Shown: positions 9,189-18,426, numbered from the stretch's first letter. The stretch is 64,000 bases of DNA from Synechococcus sp. Nb3U1 (GCF_021533835.1 NZ_JAKFYQ010000001.1:2052427-2116426); one strand, 5' to 3'. Translations and numbers: made by a program. Notes: generated from the sequence alone by a model not told the origin.

Positions 9189-9357
9189 ACCAGCCTCCGG
9201 TGGATTGCAAAGGATGAGGGGATATGCACCGCTGATGGCAGCGACGCGCTCTAGATCGCTCTAGATAAAGAACTAAAGTGTGAATGGGAAGAAGGATAGC
9301 ACGCCCAAACCCTATCCCAGAGTCAGCCTGGGCACATTCTGGGTGCATCCAGGAGAA

Positions 9358-10722
9358 TCAGGATCCCGGCTGAAAGGCTTGTTGCTGGGGTTGCATGGCT
9401 CGATCCAGCAGCTCCATCGGGTGAACAATCGGAATCCCCTGCCGGCCCTGTAAGTCCAAGTGCTTCTGGATTTGTAGGCGGCAACCGATATTGGCGGAGA
9501 CGATCCCTTGAGCGCCCGTATTGAGGAGATTTTCAACCTTTTGGGATCCCAGCTCAGCCGCTACCTTGGGTTGTAATAGGTTATAAACTCCAGAGCTGCC
9601 ACAGCAGAGGGCGGCATCCACTGGATCCCGGAGTTCTAGCCCTGGAATTTGCCGCAACAGTTGTCGGGGTTCTTGGCTGAGCCGTTGCCCATGCAGCATG
9701 TGACAAGCATCTTGATAAGCCAGCACCAGCGGTTCCGGTTGCAGCGGATGTAGGGGAGTGGTGAGCCCCACCTGAGCCAGAAACTCTTGAATATCCCTAA
9801 CTTGGGCAGCGAAACGGGCGGCTTTCTCCTTGTAGTCGGGATCCTTGCTCAAAATGTGGCCATATTCTTTTAGGGTGTGCCCACAGCCAGAAGCGTTGAT
9901 CAAAATTGCATCCAGCTCATAGGGAGCGAAAGTTTCGATCATGTGGCGGGCTAGGTTTTCCGCCTGTTGCAGTTGTCCTTGATGATGGGGCAGAGCGGCA
10001 CAACAGCCCTGATGGGGGGGGATCACCACCTCGCAGCCATTCCGGGTCAAGACGCGAATACTGGCTTCATTCACTTGAGGTGTAAACAGACGTTGCACAC
10101 AGCCAAGAATCAACCCCACCCGAAAGCGCCGTTCTCCCACCGCCGAGATCCGCTCAGGGTACTGCTTGGGAAGGAGTTGCTCGGTTTCGAGCGGGGGCAT
10201 GAGAGATTCCATGGCCGCCAGACGGGGGGAGATTTTCTCCAATCCCTTGCTGATCCAGCGGCTCGCCCCTAGGCGTTGATACAGCCAGAGGGGCCACAAC
10301 AAAGGCCGCAGCCGCCCTGGGTAGGGGAACACTGAAAAGATAAATTGACGGTAAAGCCGATCCCAAACATTGCGCGGGTAGTTGCGCTCAATTTGCGGTC
10401 GGGTGGCGGCGATCAGTTGGTCGTATTGCACCCCTGAGGGGCAAGCAGTGACACAGGCCAAACAGCCCAGACAACTGTCAAAATGGGAAACCGTAGCCGG
10501 AGACAAAGAAATTTGACCCTGATTGAGGGCATCCATTTGGTAGATGCGCCCACGGGGAGAATCGGTTTCTTTGCCGATAACGCGGTAGCTGGGGCAGGTG
10601 GTTAGGCAAAAGCCGCAATGCACGCAGGCATCGATCAATTTGGGATCTGGCGGGTTAGATTCATCGAATCTTGGCCCTTCCGATACAGCTATTGGCCCAG
10701 ACATATCGCGCTCTCGGGACAT
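9358..10722 (-). CDS. glcF: Glycolate oxidase iron-sulfur subunit GlcF
   Basis: GlcF carries electrons in glycolate dehydrogenase, which oxidises photorespiratory glycolate to glyoxylate together with GlcD and GlcE. The 454-residue product has two ferredoxin-type 4Fe-4S motifs, CVHCGFCLTTCP (about residue 34) and CLGCLACVTACP (about 89). Two CCG domains follow, with GCCAALPHHQG (about 240) and LCCGSSGVYNLLQP (about 375). Residues up to the ATG at 10704 may not be translated. The catalytic partners glcD/glcE are not in the window, as is common in cyanobacteria where these genes are dispersed. Assignment is confident within the GlcF/LutA-like family; the cyanobacterial setting favours glycolate. 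Confidence 0.9.
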   Translation of the reverse strand: MSRERDMSGPIAVSEGPRFDESNPPDPKLIDACVHCGFCLTTCPSYRVIGKETDSPRGRIYQMDALNQGQISLSPATVSHFDSCLGCLACVTACPSGVQYDQLIAATRPQIERNYPRNVWDRLYRQFIFSVFPYPGRLRPLLWPLWLYQRLGASRWISKGLEKISPRLAAMESLMPPLETEQLLPKQYPERISAVGERRFRVGLILGCVQRLFTPQVNEASIRVLTRNGCEVVIPPHQGCCAALPHHQGQLQQAENLARHMIETFAPYELDAILINASGCGHTLKEYGHILSKDPDYKEKAARFAAQVRDIQEFLAQVGLTTPLHPLQPEPLVLAYQDACHMLHGQRLSQEPRQLLRQIPGLELRDPVDAALCCGSSGVYNLLQPKVAAELGSQKVENLLNTGAQGIVSANIGCRLQIQKHLDLQGRQGIPIVHPMELLDRAMQPQQQAFQPGS

Positions 10723-10767
10723 GAATAAAAAAATAAAAAAGAGGGATTTTCGGGTCAGGGATCCCGT

Positions 10768-11019
10768 TTAGGAGGGGAGTTGATCATGCCGCTGCAGCAA
10801 CTCCTTAAGCAAAGACAGGGCTTCGCTATCGAAGTTGTTGTAGGTGATGGCCTCTTGCAAAAAGGCTTTCTCTGCTTCAGAAATGTGCCCATCCTGCAAA
10901 ATCAAGGTTTTCAGGCCATCTGCCTCAAAGCGGTCGATCACATTGTCGTCTTCCAGGAAAAAAGCCAGCGCCTGCCGCAAAGACTCGATTTTGTCTTCTG
11001 GCTCCACGGGATCCGCCAT
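10768..11019 (-). CDS. Small conserved cyanobacterial protein
   Basis: An 83-residue acidic, helical protein of unknown function. It resembles a short TerB-like helical bundle in pattern: LRQALAFFLEDDNVIDRFEADGLKTLIL then ISEAEKAFLQEAI, with spaced acidic residues. No catalytic motif or membrane segment is visible. It lies 45 bp upstream of glcF on the same strand and could share its transcript. That it is a real gene is supported by the position, the regular amphipathic pattern and a good cyanobacterial-looking composition, not by any recognised domain. Confidence 0.7.
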   Translation of the reverse strand: MADPVEPEDKIESLRQALAFFLEDDNVIDRFEADGLKTLILQDGHISEAEKAFLQEAITYNNFDSEALSLLKELLQRHDQLPS

Positions 11020-11174
11020 TTGCCCTACTCTCTGCCACGGTTCCTCTGCATCTTAATCCGGGAACAGCCTCCCAGAGGCAAACCCTTCCACATCCAAACT
11101 CCCGCTTTGTGCGTACTACCCTATAGAAGAGATTTGCCTAGCGGATCCCATTGTCCCTCACCTTCTTCGAACCG

Positions 11175-11495
11175 ATGAACCTACGACCCATCTTCGCCCG
11201 GGCCCTTGTGGGAGCAGCTCTTTCCGGTCTGGCCCTCTCCGGGTCAGCTCTGGCTCAAGCCAACCTGCGGGAACTCCCTCCTGATCTGGCGGAACAATTG
11301 ACCACAGAACAAATTTTGCAAGCCTGCGCCAGCAACCAAGCCGATACGTTGCCCAGCCCCTTCCCGGATGTGGTGCCGAGCGATTGGGCCTACAAAGCGG
11401 TGCTCACCCTCTACTACTGTGGTGCCTACCGTGGGGCGATTCCCCCAGAGCAATACCAGCGCTATCTGGAGCAACAACGGGGATCCCAAACCTAG
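11175..11495 (+). CDS. Small exported protein with a partial SLH-like segment
   Basis: A 106-residue predicted secreted protein of unknown role. The first 28 residues form a signal peptide ending in GSALAQA. The mature part contains FPDVVPSDWAYKAVLTLYYC, which resembles the first half of an S-layer homology (SLH) motif as found at the N-terminus of cyanobacterial outer-membrane porins (FxDV..DHWAY.A). Two cysteines (CASN and YYCGAY) might form a disulfide. The ATG at 11175 is preferred because it places the signal peptide at the N-terminus; an earlier in-frame TTG at 11151 adds eight residues. A peptidoglycan-associated envelope role is inference. Confidence 0.72.
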   Translation: MNLRPIFARALVGAALSGLALSGSALAQANLRELPPDLAEQLTTEQILQACASNQADTLPSPFPDVVPSDWAYKAVLTLYYCGAYRGAIPPEQYQRYLEQQRGSQT

Positions 11496-11558
11496 CTGGA
11501 GGGGGGAGCCTGTCCCGCCAACGCCAAGAGGATCCCTCTCATGATACGGACGCTCATC

Positions 11559-13439
11559 TCAAGCTGGATACAGCTCCTTCAGCAGATGGGCATAGCGCTC
11601 GGCCACGGGGTTGCGCTTGATCTTCAGGGTTTGGGTCATGAGGCCGTTTTCCACGCTCAGGGGTTCCGGCAAAAAGCGAAAATCCCCAATTTGGTCATCC
11701 GGTCGATAACCCGGTCGCTGGCGGATGCGGGTGTGCAACTCTTCCAAAATCAGGGAACGCACCTGTGGGCTAGCCAGCAACTCCGGTTCGGAAGTCGGGA
11801 TCCCTTGTTCGGCGGCCCAGGCTTGCAGGGCATCCAGGTTGGGGTAAATGAGGGCTGCCAATTTTTTCTGATCCTGCCCAATCACCACGATCTGATTGAT
11901 GTAGGGACATTGCAGACACACATCTTCTAAGGGTTGCGGCTCAATATTTTCTCCATTAGAAAGCACGATCGTATCCTTGGCCCGCCCGGTGATCACCAGT
12001 TGCCCGTCGGGGGTGAGCCAACCCAGATCTCCAGTATCGAACCAGCCCTCCGCAGTCAGCACTTTCGCCGTGGCTTCAGGGTTGTTGTAGTAGCCCATCA
12101 TCACCTGAGGGCCACGCGCTGTAATCAACCCTTTTTCGCCCTGAGGTAAGGGATCCTGGGTTTCCGGATCGACAATGCGAAACTCGGTGCCCGGCAAAGG
12201 AGGACCCGCCGTACCGCGCACGTTCCACTCAGGCCGCCGCGCACACAGTACCGGAGAGGTTTCCGTCAGGCCATAGCCGTTCAAAATGGAAATTCCGGCG
12301 ATTTCGTAGAACAGATCCAGGTAAGCCGGCAGGGATCCACCCCCGCTGATGGCATGTTGAAAGTTAGACCCCAGGGCTTGCCGCACTTTTCTGTAGATCA
12401 GCAGATCCCCCAATTGGTACACAGGCCACAGCAGCAGATGTTGTACCCGAGCCTGAAGACGCTCAGCCCCACTGGCCCCGTAGTGCAAAATCGACTGATT
12501 CCGAGCCACACGACCCGCCAGTACGTAGCGTTCGCTCAGCCGGATCAACCCACGAATAATCCGCTGCATCAGGGCACTTTTTTCATTAAATTGTCGTTGG
12601 ATCCCATCATAAACAGTTTCCCAAATGCGGGGAACAGCGATGAGAAAATGAGGCTGTTCTTGTTTGAGATCCTGCTTGATAAAGCGTGGATTGGTATAGA
12701 CCAACGTACAAACACGACTGAGAAGAAAATATTCACAAGCCCGTTCGTAGGAGTGCCAAGTGGGCAGAATGGTCAACACTTTATTCCCCGGTTGCGGCTG
12801 TACGACCACCCCCAAGTTCTCTACCTGGTGCATGAGGTTGCCGTGGCTGAGCATCACCCCTTTCGGTCGACCAGAGGTACCGGAGGTGTAGATGATGGTG
12901 GCCAGTTGGGAGCGATCTAGGCGTGGGGGTTCATAAACTTGATCCCGTCCTTTTTGCAGCCACTGCGGAAAGTTCAATACCCCTGCCTGTTCCTCATCCG
13001 AAAGCATCAGCACCCGCTCGAGACCCAATTCCTGCACATCCGACTGGATCCGCTTCAGGGTTTTCAGATCCTGCACGATCAAGGTGGTACTGCCGGAGTG
13101 GCGCAAAATGTAGCCCAGCTCCTCTGGGTCGGCAATGGCGCTACGAGGCACATTCACCGCCCCCGTAAACATGGTGGCCAAGTCCGCCATCAACCAGCGG
13201 GGGGAGTTATCGGCAATCAGGGCAACCCGATCCCCAGGGCGGATTCCCAGGGCTTGCAACCCGCTCGCTAGCGCTTGTACCCGTTGGAAGAACTCCCCGT
13301 AGGTAATTTCGAAAACCGGCTGCACATGGGGATCCCGCAGGGCGATGTGCTTGGGAAATTGTTCGGCTAACCTCTGCCAGACGTTCAGCAGCGTCGTCCC
13401 AGGAGCAGTGGGGGTAGCAGAAGCGATGGCAGTCGTCAT
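11559..13439 (-). CDS. Long-chain acyl-CoA/acyl-ACP synthetase (AMP-forming)
   Basis: An adenylate-forming enzyme that activates fatty acids; the cyanobacterial member (Aas, slr1609 type) recycles free fatty acids onto ACP. The 626-residue product has the P-loop-like YTSGTSGRPKGVMLSHGN (about residues 190-207), the GYGLTETSPV motif (about 388), FDTGDLGWLTPDGQLVITGR (about 465-485) and KDTIVLSNGENIEPQPLED, which carries the catalytic Lys region. It resembles FadD/Aas in length and order. It is a single gene, convergent with the small exported-protein gene. Whether it uses CoA or ACP cannot be seen; Aas is the more likely answer in a cyanobacterium. Confidence 0.9.
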   Translation of the reverse strand: MTTAIASATPTAPGTTLLNVWQRLAEQFPKHIALRDPHVQPVFEITYGEFFQRVQALASGLQALGIRPGDRVALIADNSPRWLMADLATMFTGAVNVPRSAIADPEELGYILRHSGSTTLIVQDLKTLKRIQSDVQELGLERVLMLSDEEQAGVLNFPQWLQKGRDQVYEPPRLDRSQLATIIYTSGTSGRPKGVMLSHGNLMHQVENLGVVVQPQPGNKVLTILPTWHSYERACEYFLLSRVCTLVYTNPRFIKQDLKQEQPHFLIAVPRIWETVYDGIQRQFNEKSALMQRIIRGLIRLSERYVLAGRVARNQSILHYGASGAERLQARVQHLLLWPVYQLGDLLIYRKVRQALGSNFQHAISGGGSLPAYLDLFYEIAGISILNGYGLTETSPVLCARRPEWNVRGTAGPPLPGTEFRIVDPETQDPLPQGEKGLITARGPQVMMGYYNNPEATAKVLTAEGWFDTGDLGWLTPDGQLVITGRAKDTIVLSNGENIEPQPLEDVCLQCPYINQIVVIGQDQKKLAALIYPNLDALQAWAAEQGIPTSEPELLASPQVRSLILEELHTRIRQRPGYRPDDQIGDFRFLPEPLSVENGLMTQTLKIKRNPVAERYAHLLKELYPA

Positions 13440-13912
13440 AATCTGTACCGTAAATCACATTTACAGTCTAGTAAACCAGGTTCTTTCCCCAGGGATCCCT
13501 CAGGACAGTTTACGATCTGTCACCGAACTGGCGATCCGCGCCCAGGCTGAGGCGGGATCCCCAAACCCGATTCCAACTTTTAGTAGGCAACGATCTCTTA
13601 ACGATCTCTTCATTAAAGCTGTAAGTTCCTCGCCGGGTGCGTCAGGATAGAAATAAGCTTTCCCAAAGCGTTTCTCAGTCAACGTTTCTTATGCAAGGGG
13701 GGCTTTCGTCATCGGTTATGGAGATATCAAAGCCCCCACAAAGCCTTCCAGAAAATCGTAAGTCAGACCCTACAGGGATCCCTTGTCTCCAGAGTTGTAT
13801 GGGAGTTGTGCGATGACCCCGAAACAAGACTTCGCCAGCAGGATCGCGGCACCCATAGCAGAAGGGGAAGAGAAAGATCCTAGCAACCCATTATCTTGGA
13901 GGTTGTATACCA
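13440..13912. other. Gene-free stretch between the acyl synthetase and pcm
   Basis: About 470 bases without a convincing gene. It contains a tandem repeat of AACGATCTCTT near 13590. At 13698-13706 and 13729-13737 there is an inverted repeat GGGGGCTTT/AAAGCCCCC without a T-run on either side. Three copies or near-copies of GGGATCCC are present. A 60-codon open frame on the minus strand (13500-13682) has no recognisable features. The region should hold the promoters of both divergent flanking genes. Confidence 0.5.
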
Positions 13913-14605
13913 ATGGCCGGCCCACCTCCGTCTTTTCGTGAGGGCAATTCCCACTCTTTATCCAGGCTCTCTGAGGCGAGAGCACTTGATCCTTTTGCCT
14001 TAGAGCGAGAGCAAATGGTTAGAGAGCAAATCATCCAACGAGGGATCCAGGATCAACGGGTAATTCAGGCTATGGAAAGGGTTCCCCGTCATCGTTTTGT
14101 CCCCCCTGAACAACAAGCTCGCGCCTATACGGATCGTCCGCTATCCATTGACTGTAATCAAACAATTTCTCAGCCCTATATCGTTGCTTTTATGACGGAA
14201 GCGGCCCACATTACATCGGACTCGGTGGTGCTGGAAATTGGCACCGGATCGGGTTATCAAGCGGCAGTCTTGGCGGAACTGGCCAAACAGGTTTATAGCC
14301 TGGAGCGGATCCCTTCCTTGGCCGAGCAAGCCAAACAAAATTTGCAGGCTTTGGGCTATCGAAATGTGGAGATACGTCAGGGGGATGGCTACCAAGGTTG
14401 GCCAGAACATGCCCCCTATGATGCCATTGTGGTAACGGCGGCTCCTCCTACTCTGCCGCCCCTTCTACTGGATCAACTGGCGATAGGAGGCACATTGGTG
14501 GTTCCAGTCGGGGAGGGATCCCAATCTTTGTTGATCCTCGGCAGAACAGCACAAGGGTTTGTGCAAAAGGGCTCTTTCCCGGTTCAGTTTGTCCCAATGC
14601 TTTAA
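13913..14605 (+). CDS. pcm: Protein-L-isoaspartate O-methyltransferase
   Basis: Pcm methylates L-isoaspartyl residues formed by protein ageing, starting their repair to aspartate. The 230-residue product has the family elements: RVPRHRFVPPEQQARAYTD (about residue 60), the substrate loop NQTISQPYIVAFM (about 83-95), the SAM motif I VLEIGTGSGYQAAVLAEL (about 108-125) and DGYQGWPEHAPYDAIVVTAA (about 160-180). The first 30 residues, rich in Ser/Pro, precede the usual start of the domain, so a start at the internal Met of EREQMVREQ (about codon 35) cannot be excluded. The stop overlaps the end of the convergent phosphodiesterase gene by four bases. The C-terminus is short but complete for the family (PVQFVPM). 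Confidence 0.92.
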   Translation: MAGPPPSFREGNSHSLSRLSEARALDPFALEREQMVREQIIQRGIQDQRVIQAMERVPRHRFVPPEQQARAYTDRPLSIDCNQTISQPYIVAFMTEAAHITSDSVVLEIGTGSGYQAAVLAELAKQVYSLERIPSLAEQAKQNLQALGYRNVEIRQGDGYQGWPEHAPYDAIVVTAAPPTLPPLLLDQLAIGGTLVVPVGEGSQSLLILGRTAQGFVQKGSFPVQFVPML

Positions 14606-15372
14606 GCCGATTCATGACCTGATTCATGCAAAAGATCGGCGCGGATTTGTAAAGCCAATTGGGGATAATCGGTGATTAGTCCGAGAATGGCATCAGCCTG
14701 TAAACAATCTTTCATCTGCTCAGGATCGTTGACCGTCCAGACATAGAGCGGGATCCCGGCTTGAGTGGCTAAGTTAAGAAATTCTGGATCAATCCAGCTG
14801 TGGTGAGGGGCGAGAAAATCAGCGCCTAAATCTCGACTGTATCGGAATAGGGATCCGGTTGTGGGTTCCGTTGTCTGTGAATCTTGGGTTTCCGGGTCTT
14901 TCCTGTCTACCAGCAGCCCAACTTGTAGCTGCGGATCCCATATTTTCACCTGCTGAACCACCTGCGGCAAAAAGGAGGTGATGACGTAGTGATCTGGGGT
15001 GAGAATGTCGCGGATCAAGGCCAGAACCTGTGTTTCATATCCCGCTTCTTTAAGTTCGATATCGAGGGTGATTTTGCCTTTGATGTGCAACAGGGTCTCT
15101 TTAAGGGTGGGGATCGTGGGTTTGCGGGTTTGAATCTCCACCCAAGTTAAGGCTGCTACGGGTTGTCCCCCCAAGTCAGTATCGTGAAAAATGAGCGGGA
15201 TCCCGTCCTGGCTGCGGCGGACATCCAGCTCGATCTGATCGGCCCCCACCTGAATGGCTGCGGTAAAGGCTGCTAGGGTGTTTTCTTCTGCTTGGGTGTG
15301 ATCCCCACGGTGGGCGATGATCTGGGTTCGCGAGGTGCCTAGCACTGGATCTTCTGAAAAATTGAAGGTCAT
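14602..15372 (-). CDS. Glycerophosphodiester phosphodiesterase
   Basis: GDPD enzymes hydrolyse glycerophosphodiesters from lipid turnover to glycerol-3-phosphate and an alcohol. The 256-residue product has the family motif IIAHRGDHTQAEENTLAAF (catalytic His and Glu, about residues 18-36), QIELDVRRSQDGIPLIFHD (metal-binding Glu-Asp and second catalytic His, about 47-65), and the late GIPLYVWTVND (about 220). No signal peptide is seen, so it is cytoplasmic. Its start overlaps the end of the upstream TAXI-protein gene by four bases, suggesting co-translation, while its end overlaps pcm tail to tail. Confidence 0.92.
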   Translation of the reverse strand: MTFNFSEDPVLGTSRTQIIAHRGDHTQAEENTLAAFTAAIQVGADQIELDVRRSQDGIPLIFHDTDLGGQPVAALTWVEIQTRKPTIPTLKETLLHIKGKITLDIELKEAGYETQVLALIRDILTPDHYVITSFLPQVVQQVKIWDPQLQVGLLVDRKDPETQDSQTTEPTTGSLFRYSRDLGADFLAPHHSWIDPEFLNLATQAGIPLYVWTVNDPEQMKDCLQADAILGLITDYPQLALQIRADLLHESGHESA

Positions 15373-16724
15373 ACTCGAGTCCTGGGAGCAGGGTTGGGTT
15401 CTGGGCTTGGGGCCTCCATCAAGATCCGCTCCCGGTGGCGCAAGGTAGTGAAGGCGACTTCCCAGGGTAGGGTAAAAGACTGAAAGGATTCGGGGTTAAT
15501 GCGGTCTTGATCTAGATCCGAAACCACCTGGCGTAGGATCTCAAACAGTTGTCGCCGCAATTGGGCCATTGTTTCTAAGTCGGTGCTGTCTTCAATTTGG
15601 GCCACCAAATCCAAGAGCTGCAAATTGTACATGTCGGCACGATTTTTTTGGCGTTCCTGAAGCCACAAGCGGAACTGCCACAAGCTAGACAACAGCAGCA
15701 CCAATACCGACAAAATAAACCCCAAAGATTCGGCATAACGCTCCAAAAAGCTGGGTTCGTCCTGCAGAAAATAGGCTCGCGCCCCCGCATGGAGGGGCAC
15801 CCCCAGGTTTTGCGCTGATTCTGGCATAACGATTGTGGCAGCCCGGGGGTAGAGTTCTACAATCTCGTTGCGAAATTCGTAAAGCAGTTGCGTGAGGGTG
15901 TAGATCAGGGCGGGATCCACCTGGTCATGGGCCACCAGCAGAGCACGTACCCCTACCACGGCCAGATCTTCTGTGGGCATGGCTGGAAAACCTCGATAGG
16001 TACCCTTGGGTATTTCCACTTCCTCCAAGTAGGGCAGGGTGAGCTGCAGAGCCTCCGCCTGATCGATGGGTACCACCTCGGCCTGGCCAGATCCCACCAA
16101 ATCCCGAATGGCAGGGTTGCCGAGGGCGGTGATGCGAAACAGGGCATCCACCTCCCCTTGGCGCAGGGCGGCATAGGCTTGTTCCACCCCCATGGGTTGG
16201 GCCTGAAAATCTTCTGGGCCCAGGTTGTAATGGGCCACCAAGGGCCAAAACAGGCTGTAGGATCCGCTGCCAACAGGCATTAGGGCAATCCGTTTGCCGG
16301 CCAAACCTGCTACTGATACAATCTTGGCTTCTGGGCGGGCTAGCAGATGAAAAAACTCGGGGAACAAGAACGACACCGCCTGTACCGGCATCCGCACGGG
16401 GGTATCGCTCTGGATCAGAGCCAGTTGCGCTCTATTTTCTTTGACCAGCTCGATGTTCTGGACGGATCCCTCGGTTTCTAGAACCTCAATGCGAATGTGG
16501 GGATGATGGCGACTGACCACAGTGGCAAGAGCTTGTCCGAAGGCGTAATACTCGCCAGTGGAACTGCCAGTGGCCAATTGCAACACATAGTTGCGGCTGT
16601 AGTAGTGGGCCACCCCCCAAACCACTCCGCCGATCCCCGCCAAGCCGAGGAACACCACCGCAAGAACAAAGCGACGACGCTGCATTTCCATGGCAACGCT
16701 TAGAGGATCCCCGATACCCCGCAA
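15369..16724 (-). CDS. TAXI-family solute-binding protein with membrane anchor and coiled-coil tail
   Basis: This resembles the TAXI solute receptors of TRAP transporters. After an N-terminal membrane helix (FVLAVVFLGLAGIGGVVWGV), the binding domain spans about residues 45-335, starting LQLATGSSTGEYYAFGQALA and including LMPVGSGSYSLFWPLV. A second membrane helix follows (LGFILSVLVLLLSSLWQF, about 345), then a charged helical tail of about 90 residues. The tail is unlike a simple secreted receptor. No TRAP permease gene is nearby, so it may sense rather than import. The start may be the Met at 16691 or 16685, which puts the first helix close to the N-terminus. It is coupled to the phosphodiesterase gene. 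Confidence 0.82.
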   Translation of the reverse strand: MRGIGDPLSVAMEMQRRRFVLAVVFLGLAGIGGVVWGVAHYYSRNYVLQLATGSSTGEYYAFGQALATVVSRHHPHIRIEVLETEGSVQNIELVKENRAQLALIQSDTPVRMPVQAVSFLFPEFFHLLARPEAKIVSVAGLAGKRIALMPVGSGSYSLFWPLVAHYNLGPEDFQAQPMGVEQAYAALRQGEVDALFRITALGNPAIRDLVGSGQAEVVPIDQAEALQLTLPYLEEVEIPKGTYRGFPAMPTEDLAVVGVRALLVAHDQVDPALIYTLTQLLYEFRNEIVELYPRAATIVMPESAQNLGVPLHAGARAYFLQDEPSFLERYAESLGFILSVLVLLLSSLWQFRLWLQERQKNRADMYNLQLLDLVAQIEDSTDLETMAQLRRQLFEILRQVVSDLDQDRINPESFQSFTLPWEVAFTTLRHRERILMEAPSPEPNPAPRTRV

Positions 16725-16742
16725 GTCTTCACTGCCAGTATC

Positions 16743-17339
16743 TCAGCCCCACTGAGGAAGATATCCGGAGAAATCCTGTTTTTTGACAAACTGAAATGGC
16801 CCAGAAAGGGATCCCCAAATCACTTGGTCAGTTTCCGGATCCCGCCCTTGATCAAGGCTGTGAAAATAGTCGGCCCCGATCTCAAACTCGCTATACAGAT
16901 AGGTGGTTTTGCCTTTGCGCTCCACGATACACCCCTTACCGGGCACACTCTGGCCCCGATAGTGGGATCCCGTCCATTCCACCTGGGTGATACATCCGGG
17001 CAAGGGTTCCAACCCCGCTGCTGTCAGGCTGGCCAATTTCCCCAACTCCCGACCGGCACATCTGTAAGAATCGGGGGTCGTGAGGGCGTAGTTTTGAATG
17101 CGGATCCCGTCCGGAGACTCGAACAGGTGCAACACCCGCTGACGATAGGGCTGCTCGAGATAAATATCGTACAGTTGCTCCACATAAAACCCCACCCCAT
17201 CCAAGACCGACCAGGGCAAGGGGCATTGATACACATGGATATTGGCAAACCAAACCGGCTCTGTGATCGCCTGTTGCAGGTTATTGAAGTGTCCGGCCAT
17301 CCAGGTGGCCAGTTGTGCCAGTTGCGGAGAAACAGACAT
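16743..17339 (-). CDS. CpcT/CpeT-type phycobiliprotein chromophore lyase
   Basis: CpcT-type lyases attach phycocyanobilin to a cysteine of phycobiliprotein beta subunits (Cys-153/155) for phycobilisome assembly. The 198-residue product from ATG 17339 has the expected size. It shows the family features: MAGHFNNLQQA near the start, VYQCPLPWSV, GVGFYVEQLYDIYLEQPYRQRV in the barrel, and the CITQVEWTGSHYRGQSVPGKGC segment with TYLYSEFEIGADYFHSLDQG. The ATG at 17339 fits CpcT; the open frame continues upstream another 28 codons. This gene places the organism among phycobilisome-containing cyanobacteria. CpcT and CpeT cannot be separated by eye. Confidence 0.88.
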   Translation of the reverse strand: MSVSPQLAQLATWMAGHFNNLQQAITEPVWFANIHVYQCPLPWSVLDGVGFYVEQLYDIYLEQPYRQRVLHLFESPDGIRIQNYALTTPDSYRCAGRELGKLASLTAAGLEPLPGCITQVEWTGSHYRGQSVPGKGCIVERKGKTTYLYSEFEIGADYFHSLDQGRDPETDQVIWGSLSGPFQFVKKQDFSGYLPQWG

Positions 17340-17423
17340 AGCTCGAGGGAGGGATCCCGACAGTGCAAACTTTCCTATTATCTCCAGCGATGAACCCGCA
17401 CACTCTACTTCAGTCAGTTTCAT

Positions 17424-18323
17424 TCAGTCCAGCTCGTCTTCCTGACCGGACGGGGATCCCAGTCCTGCTAGCTCAATACGGGTGGTTTCTACCCGCATCA
17501 CCACAGCATCCAAAGACCGTTGCAGCCGTTCCACTTCTTTCAGATGGGCTTGCTTGCGCAGCAGGGCTTGGCGGGCCAGATCTTCTTGATCATTTTGTAG
17601 AGCCAGTTTGGCCCGTTCCACCCAGACCTCTACCTGTTGCTTGGCCGCTTGCAGTTGTCGCTCCAGGTGTTTTTGCTCGGTCAGGTGTTCCGCCAGGGAT
17701 CCCTGTAGCTTTCGCAATTCCTGTTTTAGAGGCTGGGTTTTCGCACCTTTGCGCCGCCACTGTTGGGCCAGTAGCCCCAGCGACACCACCGCCACCGCCC
17801 CGCCCACACTCCACGCCGGGATCCCGCCCGGCAACGGGGTCGCAGCCTGGGCCATAGAAGCCGATTCCACCGCCTGCCATACCCCCAACTGGTTGGCCTG
17901 GGCATAGGTTTGTGCCTCGCTGTACCAGGTTTGCAAGACTGGATTGGGCAACTGCCAAGGGGCCACGGAGCGCCCTGCTTCCAGCATTTTTAAGTTCACC
18001 AAGCCATCGCTGCTATACACATAAGCAAACAAGCGGCCATCGGAAGCCCGCCAGGCCACATCCAACTGCACTGGTGTACCGGGAGGCAACAGTTCTTCTA
18101 AATAGTTGCGGGCCTGTCGCTCCGCCTGCAGAGATCCAATCGGCGGGCGAATGTACACCAGATCCACCTGTACAGTTTGGCCGTCGATATTCACCAGCAC
18201 ATCATCCCCCCCGATCACCCGCTCCACCGTACCCGAGAGCAGGGCTTGGGCTGAGGCAGCTCGTGAACTGGCCAGAGAAAACAGGGATCCCAACAGCAGG
18301 GCCAGAGGAAGGGTGGGCTTCAT
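17424..18323 (-). CDS. Exported protein with degenerate thermonuclease fold, membrane helix and coiled coil
   Basis: A 299-residue protein starting with a signal peptide (LPLALLLGSLFSLASSRAASAQA). Next is a staphylococcal-nuclease-like domain (about residues 32-145: GTVERVIGGDDVLVNIDGQTV, then GRLFAYVYSSDGLVNLKMLEAG). One membrane helix (WSVGGAVAVVSLGLLAQQW) and a long charged coiled coil of about 110 residues follow. The usual nuclease loop V.L.GID(A/T)PE reads VDLVYIRPPI here, lacking the catalytic Glu, so nuclease activity is doubtful. The domain may bind ligand or partner instead. The ATG at 18323 puts the signal peptide at the front; an upstream ATG at 18347 adds eight residues. Confidence 0.72.
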   Translation of the reverse strand: MKPTLPLALLLGSLFSLASSRAASAQALLSGTVERVIGGDDVLVNIDGQTVQVDLVYIRPPIGSLQAERQARNYLEELLPPGTPVQLDVAWRASDGRLFAYVYSSDGLVNLKMLEAGRSVAPWQLPNPVLQTWYSEAQTYAQANQLGVWQAVESASMAQAATPLPGGIPAWSVGGAVAVVSLGLLAQQWRRKGAKTQPLKQELRKLQGSLAEHLTEQKHLERQLQAAKQQVEVWVERAKLALQNDQEDLARQALLRKQAHLKEVERLQRSLDAVVMRVETTRIELAGLGSPSGQEDELD

Positions 18324-18426
18324 GCAAATGACCAAGAAAGAGGACAAGAATGGTCAAGCAAATCATAACTGCCCCCAGCTAGCGGTGGCGTTCCCGACAG
18401 AACAGTATGGATCCTCTTTTTTTGCG

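Noticed and set aside
13500-13682. A 60-codon minus-strand frame before pcm
   Set aside because: No domain, ribosome site or neighbour support; composition is not distinctive. Left as part of the gene-free stretch.
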